Assembly (NCBI GenBank): GCA_025056255.1
Contig: JANWVT010000011.1
Location: 47,482-111,481, forward strand
DNA from: Bernardetiaceae bacterium
GTDB lineage: Bacteria; Bacteroidota; Bacteroidia; Cytophagales; Thermoflexibacteraceae
Length of the DNA stretch: 64,000 nucleotides
Reading direction: 5' to 3'
This document shows, one piece after another, positions 9,022-16,991 of this stretch (positions within the stretch are counted from its first letter, which is position 1; every line of letters starts with the position of its first letter). A program made the position numbers and the translations under genes. The notes under the pieces were generated by a model, which was not told the origin of the DNA, searched no databases, and worked only from the letters and a program-made list of their open reading frames with translations.

Positions 9022-9876
9022 ATGATTCGCAAGTTATTCTGTTGGTTGTGTTCACTGGTAATGTTGAGTTGTAAGAACAATACTTCTCAACTGATTATCA
9101 AGGGTTCAGACACGGAAGTCAACCTTATGGTACTATTGGCTGAAGCCTACTGGCAACAGCATCCTAAGTGGCAGGTTAGTGTATCAGGGGGTGGCTCGGG
9201 AGTAGGCATTGTAGCCCTGCTGAACGGTAGAGCTGATATTGCCAACTCATCTCGCCCAATGAACGCCAAAGAACAAGCACTTTTTCAGCGTTATGGCGTG
9301 GCTTGCGATACATTTATTTTTGCTGAGGATGCCATTGCTATTATTGCCCACGCTACCAACCCAATTGACTCGCTGACGGTAGAACAGTTGCAAGCAATTT
9401 TTAGCGGTCAGTTGCGCAATTGGCAAAGCCTAAATGGCAACCATTTGAAAATCAACCTTTACGGAAGACCTAACAATTCCGGCACCCACGCATGGCTGCA
9501 AAAAAAGCTCGGTATTTCGTTTTGCAAACATGTTTTGGAAATGAATGGCAATGCACAGATTGTAGAAGCTATAAAATTAGATCAAAGTGGTCTCGGGTAT
9601 GTAAGTGCAGGCTATGTTGTGAAAAACTATCAGCAAACCGGAGAAGGATTCAAAATTTTACGGATTGCTGCAAAAGGACAGGCTGCCTGTTCACCCTTAG
9701 ACAAAGAAGCTGTTGAACAACAAAAATACTACCTTTTACGCCCTCTTTATCAATACATTAGGCGCGAGTCGGCACAGAAAGCTCAGCCTTTTATTGAGTT
9801 CATCAAAAGCCCTGCAGGAGAAGAGATTTTGCTAGCCAATGGTTATTTCCTAGTCCGCAATGACTCGGCAAAGTAG
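9022..9876 (+). CDS. pstS: Phosphate ABC transporter substrate-binding lipoprotein
   Basis: Periplasmic phosphate-binding component. The 284-residue protein starts MIRKLFCWLCSLVMLSC, a lipoprotein signal with the acylated Cys at about 17. Phosphate-binding segments are IKGSDTEVN, SVSGGGSGVGI and a later RPNNSGTHAWL; the family's DIANSSRPM is also present. A TTG start at 9004 is possible, but the ATG at 9022 gives a normal signal peptide. The 3' end overlaps pstC by 17 nt, and the order pstS-pstC-pstA-pstB is the standard one. The 93 nt upstream contain only a weak -7-like TATATTTC. Confidence 0.93.
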   Translation: MIRKLFCWLCSLVMLSCKNNTSQLIIKGSDTEVNLMVLLAEAYWQQHPKWQVSVSGGGSGVGIVALLNGRADIANSSRPMNAKEQALFQRYGVACDTFIFAEDAIAIIAHATNPIDSLTVEQLQAIFSGQLRNWQSLNGNHLKINLYGRPNNSGTHAWLQKKLGISFCKHVLEMNGNAQIVEAIKLDQSGLGYVSAGYVVKNYQQTGEGFKILRIAAKGQAACSPLDKEAVEQQKYYLLRPLYQYIRRESAQKAQPFIEFIKSPAGEEILLANGYFLVRNDSAK

Positions 9877-10753
9877 CAATTTTTATCGGCACATCAGCAA
9901 CCGAATAATGCAGTTAGCTTTTCAGGCAAGCGGTTTTTTCTGCATTGCTGTTTTAGGTGGTATCTTATTGATGTTGCTATGGAACAGCATTGCCTTTTTC
10001 ACCGACGTACCTTTGTTCTTTTTTTTAAGTGGAACAGTATGGCAACCTGAAAATCAACAATATGGCATTCTATCGCTGTTGGTAAGTACCCTGTTAGTAA
10101 CAATAGGAGCAATGGCAATGGCCATTCCCATAGGTATTGGTACGGCACTTTATTTAGCTGAATATGCCTTGCCAGTGTTGAGAAACTGGCTAAAACCTGC
10201 TGTGGAAATGTTGGCAGCAATACCCTCGGTAGTGATTGGGTTTATAGGTATTGTGGTTATTAATCCTGCAATTATGGCTATTGCAAAAACTTCTAATGGC
10301 TTGAATGCGCTCAATGGCTCTGTTTTACTGGCAACAATGGCTTTGCCTACCATTATTACCGTAGCAGAAGACGCTATTCGGGCAGTTCCACAAGCATTTC
10401 GAGAAGCTTCTTACGGGTTGGGAGCAAGTAAGTGGGCAACTTTGCAAAAGATAGTAGTACCTGCTGCCTATCCGGGTATGATTGCTGCTATTATGTTAGG
10501 CATCGGCAGAGCTATCGGCGAAACTATGACTGTGCTGATGGCAACAGGAAATGCAATTGCTTTTCCTAAGGGTATGCTTAGTTCTGTGCGTACCATTACA
10601 GCAAATATTGCTATTGAAATGGGGGAAGTGCCTTTTTTCTCCACGCACTACTACGGACTGTTTGCTACCGCCCTTGTACTTTTTATCATTTCGTTTGCTG
10701 TAAACTTTGCTGCTGAAAAAGTTACGGCACATATCAGGAAGTTTCAGATATGA
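9860..10753 (+). CDS. pstC: Phosphate ABC transporter permease PstC
   Basis: One of the two inner-membrane permeases of the high-affinity phosphate transporter. 297 residues with about six membrane helices; the binding-protein-dependent permease signature is seen around FREASYGLGASKWATLQKIVVPAAYPGM, the EAA loop that contacts PstB. The N-terminal half has the expected large periplasmic loop (FFFLSGTVWQPENQQYGILSL). It overlaps pstS by 17 nt and pstA by 4 nt (ATGA), so it is strongly coupled to both. Confidence 0.94.
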   Translation: MTRQSSNFYRHISNRIMQLAFQASGFFCIAVLGGILLMLLWNSIAFFTDVPLFFFLSGTVWQPENQQYGILSLLVSTLLVTIGAMAMAIPIGIGTALYLAEYALPVLRNWLKPAVEMLAAIPSVVIGFIGIVVINPAIMAIAKTSNGLNALNGSVLLATMALPTIITVAEDAIRAVPQAFREASYGLGASKWATLQKIVVPAAYPGMIAAIMLGIGRAIGETMTVLMATGNAIAFPKGMLSSVRTITANIAIEMGEVPFFSTHYYGLFATALVLFIISFAVNFAAEKVTAHIRKFQI

Positions 10754-11601
10754 AAACTCATGTTACTGAGCGTGTTCCACAAGCAATGCTACTGCTTGCT
10801 GCACTCGTGGTAGCCGTTTTGCTCGTTAGCCTTGGAAGTTATTTATTACTGAAAGGAGGCGAGGTGCTTTCTGTAGACTTTTTAACTAGTATTCCTGCAC
10901 AAGGCATGACAGCAGGAGGTATTCTTACCCCTATCATAGGAACTGTTGCGCTTACGTTGATAACTGCTGCCGTAAGTGTGCCTATTGGCATTGGAGCGGC
11001 TGTTTACCTGAGCGAGTACGCATCGGACAATTGGTTAACACAAATAGCACGTGCTGCTATTCGCAACCTTGCAGGCGTGCCCTCTATTATCTTCGGACTT
11101 TTCGGATTAACCATTTTTGTACAAGGTTTACAATTAGGCAGTTCACTACTGTCGTCAGGGCTTACTTTGGGGCTGCTTTCACTACCGTACATCATCACAA
11201 CTTCTGAAGAAGCTATTCGTGCTATCCCACGGATAGTAAGAGAAAGCGCCTTGGCATTAGGAGCAACTCAATGGGAGGTAATACGCGATATTATTTTACC
11301 TGCTGCTACTCCCAGCATTGCTACAGGGGTCATCTTAAGCCTTTCGCGAGCAGCGGGCGAAACAGCTCCAATTTTGTTTACAGGTGCTACATTCTATCTC
11401 AGCGGGAATTCGGTAGGGCTCATGCAAGAATTCATGGCACTACCTTATCATCTTTATACGCTGGTAACGCAACACCAAGCCATTGAACAAGTGCAGCCTA
11501 TTGCTTTTGGTACGGCTTGCGTGCTGCTACTCACTGTACTGTTGCTCAACTTAGCTGCTATTAGCATCCGTAGAAAATACATGCCATCAACCTTGTTATG
11601 A
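10750..11601 (+). CDS. pstA: Phosphate ABC transporter permease PstA
   Basis: Second permease of the Pst system, 283 residues, about six helices. The family's GMTAGGILTPIIGT stretch lies after the first helix, and the EAA loop appears as VRESALALGATQWEVIRDIILPAATPSI. It follows GAAVYLSEYA, as in other PstA proteins. The start overlaps the pstC stop by 4 nt and the stop overlaps the pstB start by 4 nt. Confidence 0.94.
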   Translation: MKTHVTERVPQAMLLLAALVVAVLLVSLGSYLLLKGGEVLSVDFLTSIPAQGMTAGGILTPIIGTVALTLITAAVSVPIGIGAAVYLSEYASDNWLTQIARAAIRNLAGVPSIIFGLFGLTIFVQGLQLGSSLLSSGLTLGLLSLPYIITTSEEAIRAIPRIVRESALALGATQWEVIRDIILPAATPSIATGVILSLSRAAGETAPILFTGATFYLSGNSVGLMQEFMALPYHLYTLVTQHQAIEQVQPIAFGTACVLLLTVLLLNLAAISIRRKYMPSTLL

Positions 11602-12359
11602 ACGCTATCACACCCTTTGTTGCTGTGGACGTCCAATCGTGGAGTTTATTTTTTGGTACACGACGCATTCTTCACCAAATTACTTTGCAAATTCCTGCAA
11701 AGCAGGTAACTGCCCTAATCGGTCCTTCGGGTTGTGGTAAGTCTACTCTATTGCGAAGTTTCAACCGCATGCACGAAATAAACGCTGAGGCACACTACGA
11801 GGGCAAGATCTACATTGAGCAAAAAGATATTTTTCAGTGGGAAGTTACTACACTACGTCGCCAAGTAGGCATGATTTTCCAAAAGCCCGTTCCCTTTCCC
11901 AAAAGCATATTTGATAATATTGCCTATGGTTTGAAAATCAACGGTTGTCCGCCGTCAGAAATCAAAGGGCGTGTAGAAGAGGCATTGCAAAAAAGCTATC
12001 TTTTCAATGAAGTGAAAGATAAACTCCACGAACCTGCTACTCGGCTGTCTGGTGGACAACAACAAAGGCTTTGCATTGCTCGCACCATTGCTCTGCAACC
12101 ACGCATTATTCTGATGGACGAACCTTGCTCGGCTTTAGACCCTATTAGCACAGCCAAAATTGAAGAGCTCATCGGCGAGTTAGCACAACAATACACCATT
12201 GTTTTAGTAACGCACAACATGCAACAAGCTATACGCATCGCTGACTACACTGCTTTTATGTACTTGGGCGAGCTAATAGAAGCAAATAACACTGCTGAGC
12301 TGTTTCAAAACCCACAACAAGAACTGACCCGCAACTACGTGCAAGGTAATTTTGGCTAA
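11598..12359 (+). CDS. pstB: Phosphate ABC transporter ATP-binding protein
   Basis: ATPase of the phosphate importer, 253 residues. Walker A GPSGCGKST at about 44-52, the PstB-typical LLRSFNRMHE, Q-loop GMIFQKPVPFP, ABC signature LSGGQQQR at about 149, Walker B IILMDEPCSALDP and the H-loop VTHN are all intact. It ends the pst operon with ATGA overlap at its start. Many bacteria follow pstB with phoU; here a DMT exporter gene follows instead, and no phoU or phoBR gene is present in the window. Confidence 0.97.
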   Translation: MNAITPFVAVDVQSWSLFFGTRRILHQITLQIPAKQVTALIGPSGCGKSTLLRSFNRMHEINAEAHYEGKIYIEQKDIFQWEVTTLRRQVGMIFQKPVPFPKSIFDNIAYGLKINGCPPSEIKGRVEEALQKSYLFNEVKDKLHEPATRLSGGQQQRLCIARTIALQPRIILMDEPCSALDPISTAKIEELIGELAQQYTIVLVTHNMQQAIRIADYTAFMYLGELIEANNTAELFQNPQQELTRNYVQGNFG

Positions 12360-12367
12360 AAACCAAA

Positions 12368-12375
12368 TAATTTTG
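12368..12375 (+). promoter_or_regulatory. -7 promoter element (TAATTTTG) before the second DMT exporter
   Basis: TAATTTTG matches TAnnTTTG and lies 20 nt before the GTG start codon at 12396. No well-spaced TTG is seen upstream. It suggests that the exporter gene has its own promoter rather than being only the tail of the pst operon. Confidence 0.4.
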
Positions 12376-12395
12376 CGGCACTTAGCTGAAAAGCC

Positions 12396-13313
12396 GTGCA
12401 AAAAACATCGTTGCCTATTTATCTGAATTTGACCGTTATATATTTGGTTTGGGGCTCTACTTTTCTAGGGGTGCGCTATGCACTGGAAGTGCTGCCGCCT
12501 GTTTTAGCCTCTTCACTGCGTTTCTTGGTAGGTGGTAGCATTTTATTTTTCGTAGCAATGGCATGGCAAATCTTGAAAAAGCAACCACCCATACTACCCA
12601 CTTTTCAGCAAACGTGGGGGGCTGTACAGGTAGGAATTTTATTAGTAGGTATGGGCAATACAGCCCTTTCCTATGCTATCAAATTCATGCCAACAGGTTT
12701 AGTGGCTTTGTTGGTAGCTACCCTGCCTGTTTGGACAGTTGTACTGGATTTTTTGCTTTTTAGCAAATTGCGTCCACATAGGTTAACCGTAGCTGGCTTA
12801 GGTTTAAGCATGATAGGCATGGGAGTTTTGCTCAATCCTTTCAGCGGGATAAATAGAACCGATTTGGTATGGTTTCCGGCTATACTGGTATTAGTAGGGG
12901 CTATTTCGTGGGCATATGGCTCGCTGCGAGCGCCACATCTACAAATGCCCCCACCACTGCAATCCACTGCCATTCAAATGCTGGCAGGGGGCACTTTTGC
13001 ACTCATCATTAGTGCCTTCACTGAAATAGAAGCGTGGCAATCTGTGGAAAATATGACCCTGACTACCTATCTGGCAATGGGCTATTTAATTTTTATTGGT
13101 TCTTTTCTAGGTTATTCTTCCTATAATTGGCTGATGCATCATGCGCCACCTGCTCTGGTGGCAACCTATGCTTATGTGAACCCAGTAGTTGCTATTTTTT
13201 TAGGCTGGTTATTTCTCAATGAGTCGCTTAGCAAGCGCGCCCTAATCGCCTCAGCCATTATTTTGACGGGCGTAATGCTAATTACGCTTGGCAAACGATA
13301 TACTCGTCGGTAA
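12396..13313 (+). CDS. EamA/DMT-family transporter (YedA-like)
   Basis: A 305-residue transporter with ten predicted helices in two EamA repeats. The first helix YLVWGSTFLGVRYALEVLPP and RFLVGGSILF are typical of the YedA/RhaT-like subgroup, and the C-terminal repeat ends YVNPVVAIFLGWLFLNESL. Translation appears to start at a GTG. It is 36 nt beyond pstB on the same strand and has a possible promoter of its own. The substrate is unknown; it is clearly a different subfamily from the DMT protein encoded after aroA. Confidence 0.87.
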   Translation: MQKTSLPIYLNLTVIYLVWGSTFLGVRYALEVLPPVLASSLRFLVGGSILFFVAMAWQILKKQPPILPTFQQTWGAVQVGILLVGMGNTALSYAIKFMPTGLVALLVATLPVWTVVLDFLLFSKLRPHRLTVAGLGLSMIGMGVLLNPFSGINRTDLVWFPAILVLVGAISWAYGSLRAPHLQMPPPLQSTAIQMLAGGTFALIISAFTEIEAWQSVENMTLTTYLAMGYLIFIGSFLGYSSYNWLMHHAPPALVATYAYVNPVVAIFLGWLFLNESLSKRALIASAIILTGVMLITLGKRYTRR

Positions 13314-13518
13314 ACAGTACCATCAAGCAGGTAAGTGCTCATGCATTTTGTGCAAACCATTCAGAGCAGCCCTGCCGTTATGCAAGCTACATGAACAACT
13401 CTTATGCGTGCAGCGACATTCGCCGCGGTACAGGATGTAGTAGCATACTTTTCCTTGACTCAGCAGCACAGCAACAAAACAAATACTTACAAAATAAAAA
13501 ATATCAAATTGGTGAGCA
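13314..13518. other. Intergenic stretch between convergent genes
   Basis: About 200 bp separate the DMT exporter and the convergent regulator gene. A 63-codon open frame in it has no family resemblance and runs into the regulator gene on the opposite strand, so I do not count it as a gene. No obvious terminator hairpin is present. Confidence 0.4.
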
Positions 13519-13533
13519 ATGCAAAGTTTGCAT
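13519..13533. repeat. 15-bp palindrome (7-1-7) at the 3' end of the regulator gene
   Basis: ATGCAAA-G-TTTGCAT is a perfect inverted repeat with a single central base, too tight to be a hairpin loop and so more like a dimer-binding site. It lies 5 nt beyond the stop codon of the RamB/ScfR-like regulator. From memory, corynebacterial RamB sites also contain TTTGCAAA-like halves, but the position after the gene makes a regulatory role uncertain. Confidence 0.3.
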
Positions 13534-13538
13534 CGAGC

Positions 13539-15044
13539 TTAGTCTTCCCTTTGTAAGGCTTCCAAAGCAGCTTTTAAATTAGCCACGCGTTGTTCTTGTC
13601 GGTAAATAGTCGGCTCAGCAGCCCGCGACTCGCAGTCGGTAGCCATGCAGCGTTCGCAAGTTTCACCCACCAGTCGGATAGGAATAGCAGGGTCATTCCA
13701 AAAGCGGATACTTTTTTTGAGTGCACTATTAACCAAAAATCCAATGGAAACGCTGTGAATCACAGGTGAGCCCTTAAAAGAAGGCTTAGCCATGCTAATA
13801 ATCAGGTACTCTTTGTCCAAACCATAATATTTGGAGCGCTGTGCTTTGCAAAGTATATCACTTCTGTTGCTTTCCGACAGCAAGCGGTCGCGCAGTTCTT
13901 TGATGATTTGGATAGAAACCCAACGGCGGCAGTAATGTTCGTTGAGCATAGAAGCATGCGGGGCTTGCAGCCCAGACAGATGTAGCTCTTTGCTCAGGTC
14001 ATACAGCTCGGTACCTGCCCGATTGCTGAAACGCAAGAAGAACAGTTCGCGCAAGCCAAAAAAACGAGGCAACAAATTGGTAAGCCGGTGATAAAAAAGT
14101 TCAGGTGCAACCTGATATTTATGCAAAAGTGCCAACAAAAGTTCCGAAGAGAAGGTAGTAGACTGAAAAATGTTTTTCAAATCTACAATAAATTGCTCGC
14201 GTGGCAAAAAAAGCGCGCAACTAAAATAAGAACCTTTAAAATTATTAACTGCCTGCTCAAAAGAATTGACCTCCACCCAAGAAGTAGTGTATGAGCGGTC
14301 GCTGATATTCATAAATTGGAAGCCCAATTCGCGCCCCAGAATAAAGCATTTTTGTGTTTCACTCAAGTCTTTATTGAGTAGCAAGCGTGGTTGTTTGCCT
14401 TTTAGCGTTACTGAGCGAAGCTCTTGTAGTTCAGGCTGTTGTGTAAGTCCATCTTCTTCTATCTGGTAGTGATAAAATTCTTTCAGAATATGCATGAGCT
14501 TCTGCGCATGTAAAGGAAATTGATGGATGCCATACTGCTGTTTACAGGCTTCTACTTGCTGTTCTATATCGTCAAAATAATTTTCGTGCATTTCTTGGTA
14601 AGAACGCAAGGCAGAAAAATATATATGCTCTACCTTCATGCCATAGTTACGGCTAATTTCAATAATAGTATTGATAAAGGCGTTGAGCTTGGCTGGCGCA
14701 ACCGATAAGATATCGAACAACTGCGATTTGTCTATGCCAAAAAACTCGAGCGGCAACTCTTCTAACAGGTTAGTACGCAACAGCTCAGCAACAGGCATCA
14801 AGCTCTTCTGAGTTTGCAACGACACCAACCAATCGTAACTAACCCCCAGAGCATCTGCCAGAAGAGCAATTTTTTCTACTTTGGGCAATTTTTTACCCTT
14901 TTCAATTTCATTCAAATACGAAACCGATAAGCCAGCTTTTTCGGCAAGCTCACTCTGGGAAATGTTTTTTTCTGCACGTAACTGCCTGATTTTCAACCCA
15001 AAAAGCAGTTTAACAGCCGATTCTCGAATAGAGGGGCGGGTCAT
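13539..15044 (-). CDS. XRE-family transcriptional regulator of the RamB/ScfR (short-chain fatty acyl) type
   Basis: A 501-residue DNA-binding regulator. Residues about 17-75 form a helix-turn-helix (RQLRAEKNISQSELAEKAGLS, SYLNEIEKGKKLPK). The middle is an ImmA/IrrE-like (DUF955) region in which the metallopeptidase HExxH is replaced by GRELGFQF, so it is probably a ligand sensor rather than a protease. The C-terminal DUF2083-like part ends with the Cys cluster CERCMATDCESRA typical of RamB/ScfR proteins. Family members control glyoxylate-cycle and acyl-CoA genes; this one is divergent from aceB. The frame is open from 15257, but a promoter at 15096-15125 and the family N-terminus fix the ATG at 15044. 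The leader contains one copy of the candidate operator, suggesting autoregulation. Confidence 0.9.
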   Translation of the reverse strand: MTRPSIRESAVKLLFGLKIRQLRAEKNISQSELAEKAGLSVSYLNEIEKGKKLPKVEKIALLADALGVSYDWLVSLQTQKSLMPVAELLRTNLLEELPLEFFGIDKSQLFDILSVAPAKLNAFINTIIEISRNYGMKVEHIYFSALRSYQEMHENYFDDIEQQVEACKQQYGIHQFPLHAQKLMHILKEFYHYQIEEDGLTQQPELQELRSVTLKGKQPRLLLNKDLSETQKCFILGRELGFQFMNISDRSYTTSWVEVNSFEQAVNNFKGSYFSCALFLPREQFIVDLKNIFQSTTFSSELLLALLHKYQVAPELFYHRLTNLLPRFFGLRELFFLRFSNRAGTELYDLSKELHLSGLQAPHASMLNEHYCRRWVSIQIIKELRDRLLSESNRSDILCKAQRSKYYGLDKEYLIISMAKPSFKGSPVIHSVSIGFLVNSALKKSIRFWNDPAIPIRLVGETCERCMATDCESRAAEPTIYRQEQRVANLKAALEALQRED

Positions 15045-15065
15045 ATAGCGAAGGGTTAATTGATG

Positions 15066-15078
15066 GCGAATTTTCGCT
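15066..15078. promoter_or_regulatory. Candidate operator copy 1 (GCGAATTTTCGCT) in the regulator leader
   Basis: A 5-2-5 inverted repeat GCGAA-TT-TTCGC plus T, identical over 13 bases to the copy at 15200-15212. It lies between the predicted transcription start of the regulator gene and its ATG at 15044, the position expected for an autoregulatory roadblock or repressor site. Confidence 0.55.
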
Positions 15079-15095
15079 GAAAAAAAGAATTCTGA

Positions 15096-15125
15096 CAAAG
15101 CTAAAAATTTTTTGGTGGCTTTCAA
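15096..15125 (-). promoter_or_regulatory. Promoter of the RamB/ScfR-like regulator gene
   Basis: On the minus strand TTG (15125-15123), 19 nt spacer, then TAGCTTTG (15103-15096), matching the Bacteroidota TTG-N19-20-TAnnTTTG pattern. Transcription should begin near 15090, 46 nt before the start codon at 15044. Confidence 0.6.
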
Positions 15126-15160
15126 ATAGCAACATTCTCCACTACCTAATGCCAGAGGGG

Positions 15161-15190
15161 TTTCGCTGAAAAATTGATACTTGCGAAAAA
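15161..15190. promoter_or_regulatory. Additional half-sites between the two divergent promoters
   Basis: TTTCGCTGAAAAA at 15161-15173 repeats exactly the sequence at 15072-15084, and TTGCGAAAAA at 15181-15190 supplies the inverted half. With the two full sites the intergenic region contains three GCGAA and three TTCGC halves in about 150 bp. Probably auxiliary regulator-binding sites. Confidence 0.4.
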
Positions 15191-15199
15191 TTTTTATTA

Positions 15200-15212
15200 G
15201 CGAATTTTCGCT
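15200..15212. promoter_or_regulatory. Candidate operator copy 2 (GCGAATTTTCGCT) at the aceB -33 box
   Basis: Same 13-base inverted repeat as at 15066-15078. Its last base is the first T of the -33 TTG (15212-15214) of the aceB promoter, so a bound protein would touch the RNA polymerase contact site directly. Confidence 0.55.
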
Positions 15213-15242
15213 TGACTTATAACTTTCTCTTTTGTAAGTTTG
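15212..15242 (+). promoter_or_regulatory. aceB promoter
   Basis: TTG at 15212-15214, 20-nt spacer, TAAGTTTG at 15235-15242: an exact Bacteroidota promoter. The transcription start would be near 15249, about 26 nt before the aceB ATG. Confidence 0.7.
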
Positions 15243-15274
15243 TCGCATCCTAATCACATTATACTCTCAAAAAC

Positions 15275-16870
15275 ATGGAAGCTACTACTGCCCACACCGC
15301 TATCCAGCTTTTAGCGCCTGTAACTCCTCAGCAAGAGGAAATTCTCAGCCCAGCGGCATTGGAATTTTTGCACTACTTGCACCAACATTTCAATGCCCGT
15401 CGCAAAGCGCTGCTCGCTCATCGTCAACAGCAGCAACAAGCCTTTAACAGGGGCGAATTGCCTGATTTTTTGCCTGAAACCGAACACATCCGTCAATCAG
15501 ATTGGCAAGTACTTCCTATTCCTGCCGATTTACAAGACCGTCGTGTAGAAATTACCGGACCAGTGGATAGGAAAATGATTATCAACGCCCTTAACTCAGG
15601 TGCAAAAGTTTTTATGGCTGATTTTGAAGATGCCAATAGCCCTACGTGGGAGAATTGTTTGGAAGGACAAATCAACCTGCGCGACGCTATTCGCAGAACC
15701 ATTGATTTTCGTTCTCCTGAAGGCAAACTGTACGAACTCAATGAAAAAACAGCTGTACTAAAAGTGCGCCCTCGCGGTTGGCATCTGCCTGAAAAACATT
15801 TGCTTATACAGGGCGAGCCTGCCTCTGCCTCTCTTTTTGACTTCGGTTTATTTATTTTTCATAATGCTCACGAACTTCTCGCACAAGGTTCAGCACCCTA
15901 TTTTTATCTTCCCAAACTAGAAAATCACCGCGAAGCGCGCCTCTGGAACGATGTATTTACGGCAGCTGAAAATTATTTGCGCATTCCACGTGGCTGCATT
16001 AAAGCCACTGTTCTAATAGAAACCATTACAGCAGCCTTTGAAATGGACGAAATTATTTACGAGCTCCGCGAACACATGGCAGGTTTAAATGCGGGTCGTT
16101 GGGATTATATTTTCAGCTTCATTAAAAAATTTAACCAGCAACCCGACTTTATTCTGCCCGACCGTGCTGACGTGACTATGACCGTTCCGTTCATGAAAGC
16201 GTATGCTGAACTGTTGGTTGCAACTTGCCACAAGCGCGGTGCACATGCTATCGGCGGCATGTCGGCATTTATTCCCGGTAAAGACCCAGCCATCAATGCG
16301 CGGGCCTTCGCCAACGTACAGGCAGACAAAGAGCGAGAAGCTCAACAAGGTTATGATGGAACTTGGGTAGCACATCCGGGGCTTGTTCCCATTGCACAAG
16401 CTGTTTTTGACCGTTTTTTAGGTGAACAGCCTCACCAAAAACAACGCCTCCACCAACAGGTAGCTGTCAGTGCTGAACAGTTACTCAATACCAAAGCTAC
16501 TCCCGGACAAATTACTTTACAAGGTATCAAAACCAACATCCGTGTAGGCATTCTTTACACTGCCTATTGGCTCAAAGGACAAGGAGCAGTAGCCATCGAT
16601 AATTTAATGGAGGATGCAGCAACAGCCGAAATTTCTCGCGCACAACTATGGCAATGGCTACATCACCGAGTGACCACCGCAGAAGGCATTCTCTTTGAGG
16701 AAGCAATCTACCGCAGCTTGAGGGCACAGATTTTAGAGCAACTTTCAAACGACTATCCAACAACTTTCACCGATAAACTTACCGCTGCTGCTGAATTACT
16801 TGACCATTTAGTTCTTTCTCAAACATTTGAAGATTTTCTCACCATTAAAGCCTATCAAATGATAACATAG
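15275..16870 (+). CDS. aceB: Malate synthase A
   Basis: Condenses glyoxylate with acetyl-CoA to malate, the second step of the glyoxylate shunt. The 531 residues match the usual length of the A isoform. Visible family segments are DFEDANSPTWEN, LKVRPRGWHLPEKH with the active-site Arg, TVLIETITAAFEMDEIIYELREHMAGLNAGRWDYIFS split over the substrate site, and NLMEDAATAEISRAQLWQWLHH with the catalytic Asp at about 445. It is driven by the promoter at 15212-15242 with a candidate repressor site on the -33 box. aceA follows 121 nt downstream on the same strand, so acetate or fatty-acid carbon can be assimilated without loss of two CO2. Confidence 0.97.
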   Translation: MEATTAHTAIQLLAPVTPQQEEILSPAALEFLHYLHQHFNARRKALLAHRQQQQQAFNRGELPDFLPETEHIRQSDWQVLPIPADLQDRRVEITGPVDRKMIINALNSGAKVFMADFEDANSPTWENCLEGQINLRDAIRRTIDFRSPEGKLYELNEKTAVLKVRPRGWHLPEKHLLIQGEPASASLFDFGLFIFHNAHELLAQGSAPYFYLPKLENHREARLWNDVFTAAENYLRIPRGCIKATVLIETITAAFEMDEIIYELREHMAGLNAGRWDYIFSFIKKFNQQPDFILPDRADVTMTVPFMKAYAELLVATCHKRGAHAIGGMSAFIPGKDPAINARAFANVQADKEREAQQGYDGTWVAHPGLVPIAQAVFDRFLGEQPHQKQRLHQQVAVSAEQLLNTKATPGQITLQGIKTNIRVGILYTAYWLKGQGAVAIDNLMEDAATAEISRAQLWQWLHHRVTTAEGILFEEAIYRSLRAQILEQLSNDYPTTFTDKLTAAAELLDHLVLSQTFEDFLTIKAYQMIT

Positions 16871-16991
16871 TAGCCAAATAAGCTTCTTTTCAGTTATAAA
16901 ATTTAACAAACGATACTGCATAAAAGCAGCTTACAATTGGCAAGCGCAATCAGATAACATTCTCTTAAAAACATCCTAATTTTTGTCAACC

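Noticed and set aside
13391..13582. 63-codon open frame in the regulator/exporter intergenic region
   Set aside because: Overlaps the end of the regulator gene on the other strand and has no signal peptide, motif or promoter. Probably chance.
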